Under the pieces are notes generated by a model. It saw only the letters and a list, made by a program, of their open reading frames with translations, ran no database searches and was not told the DNA's origin. The translations under genes were made by a program, and so were the position numbers. A stretch of DNA of 13,836 nt from assembly GCA_012032965.1 (NCBI GenBank), contig JAAUPT010000010.1:1-13836 (forward strand), read 5' to 3'. Origin of the DNA: Nitrospira sp. (GTDB lineage: Bacteria; Nitrospirota; Nitrospiria; Nitrospirales; Nitrospiraceae). Positions 8,098-13,836 of the stretch are shown here, piece by piece; within the stretch, counting starts at the first letter, position 1; each line of letters starts with the position of its first letter.

Positions 8098-8622
8098 ATG
8101 GCCAAACTTGGAAACGTGCGTGAGTGGGAGAAGCCGTGCTCGACCGACTTGATCGACAAGCCGACACGCCACGTGATCTCTGTACCGGAGAAGATAGCCG
8201 ACGAGGAACGGCCGTCCGGCCTGGTGCAAGTTTTGAAGGCCGGCGCTGTCTATTTTCTGATCGTGCTTGGGGCAGGATTTGTGCTGGAGGTCATTCGGCT
8301 TGAAGTCGTGGCCCTCCACTTCAGCACGCGCATGGCTCAAGTAATGGAAATTCCCTCGCATCTCCTCGCCATGATTATCGCCGCACGCTGGGTGATCGAC
8401 CGATTCACGTTGCCTCCTTTCCCCGGTATCCGACTCAGCGTGGGTCTCGTCGCACTCAGTCTTTGGCTTGTCATGGAATGGATCATTGTTCTCCCCTTCC
8501 ATGGCCTCTCGCTCGACGAATATCTTGCCATACAAGATCCTGTTGTGGGAACCTTGCCCCTCGGAGCACTCGGTGTCTTAACCGTCATGCCTTTTCTTGT
8601 CGGGTATCGATGGGATCGCTGA
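8098..8622 (+). CDS. Four-helix integral membrane protein, hypothetical
   Basis: Predicted 174-residue inner-membrane protein. After a hydrophilic N-terminus of about 45 residues, four hydrophobic segments are visible: about 48-67 (AGAVYFLIVLGAGFVLEVI), 88-101 (HLLAMIIAARWVID), 114-133 (VGLVALSLWLVMEWIIVLP) and 150-169 (VGTLPLGALGVLTVMPFLVG). No enzyme motif was found and the family is not recognised. The start at 8098 lacks a visible ribosome binding site, and a later start within the hydrophilic region is possible. The exported NTF2-like gene begins 66 bases downstream in the same direction and has its own strong ribosome binding site, so co-transcription is possible. Confidence 0.75.
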   Translation: MAKLGNVREWEKPCSTDLIDKPTRHVISVPEKIADEERPSGLVQVLKAGAVYFLIVLGAGFVLEVIRLEVVALHFSTRMAQVMEIPSHLLAMIIAARWVIDRFTLPPFPGIRLSVGLVALSLWLVMEWIIVLPFHGLSLDEYLAIQDPVVGTLPLGALGVLTVMPFLVGYRWDR

Positions 8623-8688
8623 GTGGCTTTCCTTGCCTCTGTGCACAGTCGTAAGAAATAATCATCGGCGACTAGGAGGGGCTGCGCG

Positions 8689-9561
8689 ATGACGCGTGAA
8701 CTTCTGGCACCAGGCCTCCTTGTACTACTTCTTGGCGTTCCCATTACCGTACTGGCCTCGGAAACTTCAGATCCGGAGTCGGCCATCCGACGGCTCGTAC
8801 GCGCGAATGCCGAAAAAGATTTGCCTACACTCTCTCGAATGATGGCTCACGACGCAGACATCATCAGTTATGGAGTCGCCGGCCGTAAATATGTCGGCTG
8901 GCTGGAGCTTGAACAGGGCATGCGTGACGAATTTCTCAACGCACAGAAGCTTGAGATTCCAATTCAGGAACTCACAGTGTGGACCAGAGGAGATCTGGCT
9001 TGGTATGCGATGGAACTTGATTACATTCGCTATGTTCAAGAGGGGACCGAGCTTAAACGAACTGTCCTCCCCATGCGAGAAACCGGCGTCCTTGAATGTC
9101 GCGATGGTCAATGGCAACTGTTATCGTGGCACGAATCATTCCGATCCGCCAGCCTGGGTGGTGCGCTGGGCTTTCCGCCGGCAGATTCGCGACTCCGTCA
9201 TACCATTGAGCCTCAGACCTCGAGGAAACCGGACGTGAGCGGAGAGTGGGATGTCCTCGAAGTCGAGGATGACAAGCGGTACACAGCGACCCTCGACAGG
9301 AACGGCAACGGTCCCTACAGCCAGCACGACGGGCACTTCACCACGACGACAATTGCGGATCGACTGTGGCAGGGCACATGGTATCAATCCGGCAATGACC
9401 GAGAAGGCGGGTTTGAAATCCGGCTCTCAGATGACGATACCGAGGCGAAAGGCATCTGGTGGTACACCAGGGTCGGCAGGCAGAAGAATATTCCGCCACG
9501 CGAGCACGGCGGCACCTACCACTGGAAGAAACAGACGCCCCCCTCAGACGGTATCCGATAA
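8689..9561 (+). CDS. Exported NTF2/SnoaL-like (DUF4440-type) protein with extra C-terminal domain
   Basis: Intact 290-residue protein with a strong AGGAGGGG before the ATG. Residues 1-23 look like a cleavable signal peptide (LLVLLLGVPITVLAS). Residues about 28-150 have the pattern of an NTF2/SnoaL-like cone fold: PESAIRRLVRANAEKDLPTLSRMM, then DADIISYG, VGWLELEQGM, the Trp-rich strands VWTRGDLAWYAMEL, and LECRDGQWQLLSWHESF. The C-terminal part (about 180-285) is beta-rich, beginning SGEWDVLEVEDDKRYTATL and ending GTYHWKK, and resembles a small lipocalin-like or META-like sheet; this is pattern only. Such NTF2-like proteins often bind small ligands without catalysis. No catalytic residues could be assigned. 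Confidence 0.78.
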   Translation: MTRELLAPGLLVLLLGVPITVLASETSDPESAIRRLVRANAEKDLPTLSRMMAHDADIISYGVAGRKYVGWLELEQGMRDEFLNAQKLEIPIQELTVWTRGDLAWYAMELDYIRYVQEGTELKRTVLPMRETGVLECRDGQWQLLSWHESFRSASLGGALGFPPADSRLRHTIEPQTSRKPDVSGEWDVLEVEDDKRYTATLDRNGNGPYSQHDGHFTTTTIADRLWQGTWYQSGNDREGGFEIRLSDDDTEAKGIWWYTRVGRQKNIPPREHGGTYHWKKQTPPSDGIR

Positions 9562-9631
9562 GAGAAACTCTGGCTCCTAATTCCATCTGCGGATGGGGTG
9601 TGGCCTAGGACAGTGCCTCTTTAGGTTTCCA

Positions 9632-9835
9632 TCATCTCCAGCCTGGTATCGAACTCATGTCCGCACGCCGATTGGTCTCTGACGGCTGTGTCTGACCATC
9701 ACCCAACCCGCCACCAGCCTTTCTCGGTAGTTCCCGATTCTTGATGCTGTTGGCGGAGAGGATGTCCATGCACACTACCAGCATGACTACCAAGGCCAAG
9801 AGGCCAGTCACGATTCCCCAATATGCCCATGACAT
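9632..9835 (-). CDS. Small single-pass membrane protein, hypothetical
   Basis: Predicted 67-residue protein with an excellent Shine-Dalgarno sequence (GGGAGGTGAT, ending two bases before the ATG). Residues 2-29 form one membrane helix (MSWAYWGIVTGLLALVVMLV), followed by a charged, Pro/Gly-rich soluble tail (about 35-67). The gene is convergent with the NTF2-like gene and isolated on its strand. Such small proteins often act as accessory subunits of membrane complexes, but the family is not recognised. The ribosome binding site and helix make it a real gene rather than a chance ORF. Confidence 0.72.
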   Translation of the reverse strand: MSWAYWGIVTGLLALVVMLVVCMDILSANSIKNRELPRKAGGGLGDGQTQPSETNRRADMSSIPGWR

Positions 9836-10350
9836 AAATCACCTCCCTCGCGTGCCATGGCACACGAGTCCTCTACGGGTCCAGCACCGATTTCTCACAC
9901 CCATGGTAAACGGTGTCTGGATGCCAGTCGGTTCTGTCGCTGAGGCATATATCTATACCCCAGTGCATCAAGTCACTGATTTTAGATAAAGGAGCCTGTG
10001 TAGTGAGGAGCGTACACCCAGTAGGTCCAAACCGTCGGAACTGTTCGCCACGGAGGACCATAGTCACCACCTCCAGATGGGGCGGCAGTGGTAAGAGATA
10101 GAGCTACCCTACGCCTCGGCCAATAGGCAGGTCAAGGGGGAGAGGTGCCGAGCGCTGTCAAGAAGACGCAAACCGAGTTCACCTCACGCGTGAATGGATT
10201 CGTGTTCAAGAGCGGGCCGGTTGTACGAAAGTTGGTCAGAGTGGGAAATCCTGCATGCCTTCCCTCCAATCCTCCGTTGTCTGTTCGGATGGGTCGGTGA
10301 TCACTCGATCGTTCTTGAAGTAGGAGAATGCCGCTGTCATAGTTGAGTTG
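9836..10350. other. Gene-poor stretch of about 500 bases
   Basis: No convincing gene was found. A GTG-started frame of 51 codons (10145-10300) with a purine-rich AAGGGGGAGAG directly before it encodes a basic peptide (VPSAVKKTQTEFTSRVNGFV and onward). The spacing is too short for a good ribosome binding site and no family is recognised. An AAAGGAG near 9989 precedes a 33-codon frame full of Arg and Pro that looks non-coding. Given how common one-base indels are in this window, a small broken gene here cannot be excluded. Confidence 0.25.
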
Positions 10351-10491
10351 ATGGCTGAGAAGCACGGCACCTCCATTGATCAGTATTTGTCGACGCTTCG
10401 TTCCGTCTGCATCCGGTTCAATGCACGCGACTTGGACAAAGCACGCCTGCTGGCCAACACTCAGCTTATGCTCGCGAAGCTATTCCAGTGA
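10351..10491 (+). CDS. Tiny ORF overlapping the next gene, hypothetical
   Basis: A 46-codon ORF from ATG 10351 to TGA 10491, with a helical, protein-like sequence (SIDQYLSTLRSVCIRFNARD followed by KARLLANTQLMLAKLF). Its TGA overlaps the GTG start of the next gene by four bases (GTGA), a common sign of translational coupling. The frame is also open upstream to a TAG at about 10321, and the ribosome binding site is weak (TAGGAG lies too far away; GAG lies just before the ATG). It could be the C-terminal remnant of a larger frame-broken gene. No family is recognised. Confidence 0.42.
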   Translation: MAEKHGTSIDQYLSTLRSVCIRFNARDLDKARLLANTQLMLAKLFQ

Positions 10492-11443
10492 CATTGATCA
10501 TTCGCACGGCAGCGCTCATCTTTCTCTGCTTTCCCCTTTGGGGCTTTGAGAAAGTTCCACCTCAGTCGGTAGAGATCATCCCCCACTGGAATACGGGTGA
10601 CAAGATTGAGCTGATGGTTACGCGGGTACGCGATAAATCACTGAACGGCCAGTCCAGGGTTTCAGGAAAGACTCACACGCGTTTCTCACTTGAAGTTCTC
10701 CACGCGAGTACCCAAGGATACCTTGTGGGATGGACGGTAGGTGCGACCACCTTTGACGTCCCTGCTCCATCCGAATCTGTTCTGCGACAAGTGGTAGGTC
10801 TCATGCAGGGCATGCAGATCATCCTTCAGATCGACTCTCGAGGTGCCATCACCGGCGTCCAGAATTGGGAAGTATTGCGCAGTGAAATGCTGAGGAATCT
10901 AGATGGCCTCTTGGCCAAGCGATCAGATTCGCAGCGCGGGAAAGCCGACCAGGGCATGATGGCAAACTTACGGGCACAGTGGGACGCCATGTTTCGACCA
11001 GAGCGCAAGTCGAGCAAGTCTGCACACGAGATGCACAGCTTTATTTCAGGATTCTTGGTCGAACTTACACGTGGGACCAGCCCTACGAGTATCAAGGCTT
11101 CTTCGAGAATCCACTCGGAGGCGATTCCTTTCCAGCTCGCGCCAATATTGTGCTCAAGTCGTTCAACGGGCGATCGGGACAAGCAGTTCTGCATTGGAAT
11201 CAATCGGCTGATCGCGAACAGACCGACCCAATCATGCAATCGCTCGTAAAGGATCTGGCTGCACGGAAAGGCAAACAGGTGCCGGAGGAAGGATTCACAA
11301 AGGCCCTTGTCATGGACAACCATGCTGAAGTCGATGTGGATGTTGGTACCGGATGGATCACAAAACTGACCGAAACAAAGTCTGTGACTCTCGGTACACG
11401 AGCTCAGATGGATACGACCTTCATGGTTAGGGAGGTGCAGTGA
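10488..11443 (+). CDS. Exported hypothetical protein, frameshifted mid-gene
   Basis: The corrected product is about 318 residues. The GTG start gives a signal peptide (TLIIRTAALIFLCFPLWGF), then a beta-rich region that starts HWNTGDKIELMVTRVRD and includes YLVGWTVGATTF. A helical middle follows (SEMLRNLDGLLAKR). The protein ends with FFENPLGGDSFPAR, WNQSADREQTDPIMQSL and VDVDVGTGWITKLTETKSV. The first frame fits until about 10994, and the second frame carries AQVEQVCTRDAQLYFRILG onward to the stop at 11443. One lost base near 10992-10996 reconciles them: 956 plus 1 is exactly 319 codons. It is probably periplasmic or outer-membrane associated. The opening resembles families that start 'GDK..Y.' such as DUF6263-type proteins, but this is not a firm match. 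Translation may be coupled to the tiny ORF upstream. Confidence 0.72.
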
Positions 11444-11522
11444 AGCCGGCACCGAACAATCCTACAGACTGGCTTCGCTGACGCATCCTGAGGGCCCCAC
11501 ACTTGGATGATCGCAGCGTGCC

Positions 11523-11551
11523 TTGAGACGTCGACAGAATCACGGTACACT
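11523..11551 (+). promoter_or_regulatory. Sigma-70-type promoter for the second rhodanese gene
   Basis: TTGAGA (11523-11528) and TACACT (11546-11551) are separated by exactly 17 bases, the optimal spacing, and differ from the consensus by two bases each. The predicted transcription start is near 11558, giving a 5' leader of about 50 bases before the ATG at 11607. This is the best promoter match I found in the window. A second possible -10 (TATACA, 11577-11582) lacks a good -35. Confidence 0.5.
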
Positions 11552-11606
11552 CGATTCAATCGTGCAGATTGTTGGCTATACACGGTCCAATGCAAAGGAG
11601 ACGCGC

Positions 11607-12064
11607 ATGAAGAAGGTAGCAACATTGTCTTTGGGTGTCATGGTTGGTGCTTCATTATGCTTTTCATCACTCGTTTTTGGCCAGGGGCTTCCTCCAGCTG
11701 TGAAACAAAACGTGGATGCAGCACAGCAGCACGTGAGGACCATCGGCATGGCCGAGTATCGGACGCTTGTTGACAATCCTGGTTCAGCGCTCATCGTGGA
11801 TGTGCGCGAACCTCAGGAATACGCGGCCGGACATGTACCGGGCGCGATCAATATTCCTCGCGGCCTGATCGAATCCCAAATCTGGGACCAGGTCGGTTCC
11901 TCCGATAAGACGGACAAGGAAAGACCCATCATCTTCAGTGCCAAAGCGGCAAACGCGCGTCGCTTGCGTCCCAGACTCTCCGAGAGCTCGGCTTCACGCA
12001 CACGACGGCCGTCATCATGAATCTCGACGACTGGCAGAAAGCTGGCAATCCGTTTACCAAGTAG
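11607..12064 (+). CDS. Exported single-domain rhodanese, frameshifted before the active-site loop
   Basis: The corrected product is 152 residues. AAAGGAG precedes the ATG at 11607. Residues 1-26 are a cleavable signal peptide (KKVATLSLGVMVGASLCFSS, then LVFGQG). The rhodanese domain follows: IGMAEYRTLVDNPGSALIVD, VREPQEYAAGHVPGAINIPR, then a break at about 11936. Continuing in the other frame gives QCQSGKRASLASQTLRELGF, which supplies the active-site loop CQSGKRA with the catalytic Cys, and the ending NLDDWQKAGNPFTK. One base lost in CTTCAG explains it: 458 plus 1 is exactly 153 codons. It should move sulfane sulfur in the periplasm; the partners are unknown. It has its own promoter (11523-11551). 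Confidence 0.85.
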
Positions 12065-12382
12065 CCGTTGAAGATATCATCGAGAATATTGTGAAGTCTC
12101 ACTCATGGCTCTCCTCAAGTGTATCCATTCTAGATTCGCCGTGCACTGTTGATTTTTGCCACCGGTAGAATCGCTTTGGGTATTGCCCCGATTTTCTGAA
12201 AACACCATCCTGCCGTAAAATTGTTGTGGCTACGGCAGGCAGCTTCCACGGCTGGTGATCGCTGGCGTGAGTTGACACCCCCTCGCGAGAGTCGGCACTT
12301 TCGGTGTTCGATAAGTCTGCACCAGCATCAACAACCAAGATGGAGCCGATGCCTATGACCACCTTTCACAAAGGAGGATGCC
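12065..12382. other. Intergenic region upstream of microprotein gene
   Basis: This 318-base gap holds the perfect inverted repeat at 12209-12239 and the ribosome binding site of the microprotein gene. A minus-strand frame through 12099-12362 is open but starts with a GTG without a ribosome binding site and resembles no known protein. I see no RNA gene and no promoter pair of good quality. Confidence 0.3.
12209..12239. repeat. Perfect 9-bp inverted repeat (hairpin)
   Basis: CCTGCCGTA (12209-12217) pairs perfectly with TACGGCAGG (12231-12239) across a 13-base loop. It lies 145 bases after the rhodanese stop and 144 bases before the microprotein start. There is no downstream T-run, so it is not a standard Rho-independent terminator. 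It could be an operator, an mRNA stability hairpin, or chance. Confidence 0.4.
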
Positions 12383-12475
12383 ATGGATAAGGTCTGGTTG
12401 TATGTAGGGGGGATCATTCTGGGGGTCGCAGTGATCAGCTATGCAGTGATCACGACGGTGGGCAGTACGAATTGA
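12383..12475 (+). CDS. 30-residue single-helix membrane microprotein
   Basis: A very short ORF (ATG to TGA, 30 residues) preceded by AAAGGAGG with a five-base spacer, one of the strongest ribosome binding sites in the window. The product is a short polar cap (MDKVW) followed by one membrane helix (YVGGIILGVAVISYAVITTV) and a three-residue tail. This is the architecture of small accessory subunits of respiratory or transport complexes, such as CydX-like or KdpF-like proteins, but the sequence matches none that I recognise. It is not next to any such complex here. An 11-base direct repeat (GCAGTACGAAT, 12462-12472 and 12476-12486) straddles its stop codon. Confidence 0.62.
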   Translation: MDKVWLYVGGIILGVAVISYAVITTVGSTN

Positions 12476-12685
12476 GCAGTACGAATCCCGTGACAAGGGA
12501 CTCGAGGGCGTCGGTCGAGGCAACTGAGTGATCACTCCTCGTTGGGCTACTGAAGAGTTGTGCGTTTGTTGAGTGAGCGGGTTGGCGTGTTCGATGTCTC
12601 GGCAGAGGGCCTACGGCAGGGTGTGTGCGTACTCACTTCTGAGCGAACGAGAATGAGCTTCCGTTCGCCATTAGTTTCACAGTGC

Positions 12686-12691
12686 TATACT
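12686..12691 (+). promoter_or_regulatory. Possible -10 box of the aldose-1-epimerase gene (leaderless)
   Basis: TATACT at 12686-12691 is one base from the TATAAT consensus and lies only nine bases before the ATG at 12700. A transcript from it would start about at the ATG, that is, leaderless. This fits the absence of a ribosome binding site before that ATG. The -35 region (TTCGCC, 12664-12669) is weak, so confidence is low. Confidence 0.25.
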
Positions 12692-12699
12692 GGGCCATC

Positions 12700-13650
12700 A
12701 TGACGCCTGTGACACCTGATACCGAACTCACGCTCTCGTTTAAGAATCAGCGAGCCATGGTGTCTCCCTGGGGGGCGTCGTTGCGACGCTACCTTGTGAT
12801 TGACGAGCGAGGGCAAGAACTTGATATTGTCTGGGGCTATTCGGGTGGAAGCTCGAAACGAGGTGGGCAAGGTGATGTGCTCATTCCATTTCCTGGGCGC
12901 ATCGCCAACGGCCTCTATTCGTTCGATGGACGGCCATTTCAGCTTGAGTGCAACGACAAAGAAGGCCCTAATGCCATCCATGGATTTGTTCGCAGTCTAC
13001 CTTGGCATGTCCGTGAGGCACTCGCCAACAAAGTGACTTGTGAGGTCCAACTCGATGGCGAGAGGTATGCCGCTCGGGGCTACCCGTTTTCCTTACACAT
13101 CGCAGTGACATATGAGCTGGACGCACAAGGCTTGAGCTGTGCCTTTGTCGTGAAAAATATCGGAGATTGTCCGGCACCGGTAGGAGTCGGATTTCATCCG
13201 TATTTCATCGTCGGGACGTCCTTGATTGATGAAGCTGAAGTGCAGATTCCAGGTGCTGGTTATCTAGAATTCAACGACCGACTTGCCCCGACAGGCTCCA
13301 TCGTGGACGTGGTCGGCACGCCGTGGGATTATCGCCGTTTTCGCAAGATCGATGGGCAACGCTTCAACCATTGTTATGTGCACCTCGAGCGCGATGCAGA
13401 GGGTATGGCCGCTGCCTCTCTTCGCCATGCGGCAAGCGGTCGTGTGATCGACATTGTGATGGATTCGGCCTTTTCAGCGGTCGTCGTCTACACGGGTGAT
13501 GCTATCACGGACGCGTCGCGCGGGGCACTTGCCATCGAACCAATGACTTGTGCGACGGACGCCTTCAACCATCCAGAATGGGGACTGAAGCGGCTCGCTC
13601 CCGATGAAACCTTTTCAGGGTGTTATCACGTGCGGCATCGGCCGATGTAG
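12700..13650 (+). CDS. Aldose 1-epimerase (galactose mutarotase family)
   Basis: Intact 316-residue cytoplasmic protein of the aldose-1-epimerase superfamily, interconverting alpha and beta anomers of a free aldose or a sugar phosphate. Key elements match: PFPGRIANGLYSFDG (64-78), NAIHGFVRSLPW with His94, VGVGFHPYF with His166 as the likely catalytic acid, and LAIEPMTCATDAFN with Glu280 as the likely catalytic base. Length (about 300-340) and motif order are normal. ATG 12700 is chosen; an in-frame GTG at 12682 would lie on top of the putative -10 box. It has no sugar-metabolism neighbours, so the substrate cannot be named, and a galM symbol is avoided because the paralogue is unknown. Confidence 0.9.
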   Translation: MTPVTPDTELTLSFKNQRAMVSPWGASLRRYLVIDERGQELDIVWGYSGGSSKRGGQGDVLIPFPGRIANGLYSFDGRPFQLECNDKEGPNAIHGFVRSLPWHVREALANKVTCEVQLDGERYAARGYPFSLHIAVTYELDAQGLSCAFVVKNIGDCPAPVGVGFHPYFIVGTSLIDEAEVQIPGAGYLEFNDRLAPTGSIVDVVGTPWDYRRFRKIDGQRFNHCYVHLERDAEGMAAASLRHAASGRVIDIVMDSAFSAVVVYTGDAITDASRGALAIEPMTCATDAFNHPEWGLKRLAPDETFSGCYHVRHRPM

Positions 13651-13740
13651 TACGAGGCTTGGAGACGATTCTAGAAGGGAAGGCGAATCGATTCCATGCG
13701 AGAAGGATCAGTGTGAGGATAGCCCTCAACAGACACTCGC

Positions 13741-13836
13741 TTAGGCAACCTTCCGGATGGTGGAGGGCTTACCGGTCATCAGATCGCGGCAGAGCTGGAC
13801 AAGCTTGAACTGCACTTCATCAAAGGACTCCCTTGT
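13741..13836 (-). CDS. C-terminal end of an unidentified minus-strand gene (partial)
   Basis: On the minus strand the frame entering from the right edge is open for 31 codons and ends at TAA (13743-13741). The peptide includes FDEVQFKLVQLCRDLMTGKP and then STIRKVA, with codon use and helical pattern like a real protein end. The gene is convergent with the epimerase, 90 bases apart. Too little is visible to name it. Confidence 0.5.
   Translation of the reverse strand, partial: TRESFDEVQFKLVQLCRDLMTGKPSTIRKVA

Noticed and set aside
8038..8535. Long minus-strand ORF of 165 codons
   Set aside because: It lies opposite the clear four-helix membrane protein, is rich in His and charged residues as expected of a shadow frame, and has no ribosome binding site.
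9583..9596. CCATC/GATGG hairpin after the NTF2-like gene as a terminator
   Set aside because: The 5-bp stem has no T-run, so it is too weak to call a terminator.
10132..10365. Minus-strand ORF of 77 codons
   Set aside because: No ribosome binding site, no recognisable pattern, and it overlaps the more plausible plus-strand tiny ORF.
12099..12362. Minus-strand ORF of 87 codons in the gap before the microprotein
   Set aside because: It starts at a GTG without a ribosome binding site, and its composition is not protein-like beyond the first residues.
12462..12486. 11-base direct repeat GCAGTACGAAT around the microprotein stop
   Set aside because: Only two copies, with no matching element elsewhere; a local duplication without evident function.
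1..13836. CRISPR arrays, tRNA or rRNA genes, insertion sequences
   Set aside because: No regularly spaced repeats, cloverleaf-like segments, rRNA motifs, transposase motifs or terminal inverted repeats were seen on either strand.

Overview
The window is bacterial chromosomal DNA of moderate GC content with ordinary housekeeping and hypothetical genes. I see no rRNA, tRNA, CRISPR array, insertion sequence or phage gene. The mix suggests a Nitrospira-like bacterium (Nitrospirota): a YajD-type HNH protein beside VF530 and YaeQ proteins, a Lys/Ala-rich histone-like protein, exported rhodanese proteins, and a circularly permuted ATP-grasp / alpha-E / transglutaminase cluster. This placement is inferred from family content and was not tested by a search.

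Layout: 1-700 (minus) has a broken coiled-coil gene fragment and a coiled-coil lipoprotein. 1022-2339 (plus) has a YajD-like HNH protein, a VF530 protein and a YaeQ protein. 2682-2888 (plus) is a small hypothetical protein. 2974-6420 (minus) is a three-gene operon read from right to left: ATP-grasp, alpha-E protein, transglutaminase. This is the most distinctive locus, a known but poorly characterised predicted peptide-forming or peptide-modifying system. 6695-6995 (plus) is a histone H1-like basic protein. 7290-9561 (plus) holds a membrane-anchored rhodanese, a four-helix membrane protein and an exported NTF2-like protein. 9632-9835 (minus) is a small membrane protein. 10351-12064 (plus) holds a tiny ORF overlapping an exported hypothetical protein, then a second exported rhodanese with a good sigma-70-type promoter. 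12383-12475 (plus) is a 30-residue single-helix microprotein. 12700-13650 (plus) is an aldose-1-epimerase. The right edge carries the C-terminal end of a minus-strand gene.

The most striking global feature is the number of single-base frame breaks. At least eight places (about 70-86, 3317, 3845, 4248, 4635, 5172, 6700, 10994 and 11936; the first is in an edge fragment) show a family-like protein continuing in another frame after a gain or loss of one base. Catalytic residues are kept on both sides. Correcting one base per break restores whole-codon lengths in the ATP-grasp, transglutaminase, histone-like, 10488 and 11607 genes. I read this mainly as uncorrected indel error in the assembly, with real gene decay as the alternative. 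Frame-broken genes are therefore given as full spans rather than pieces.

I found no clearly new system. The best leads are the ATP-grasp/alpha-E/transglutaminase operon with its odd alpha-E/transglutaminase junction, the two tiny membrane proteins with strong ribosome binding sites, and the exported uncharacterised proteins.
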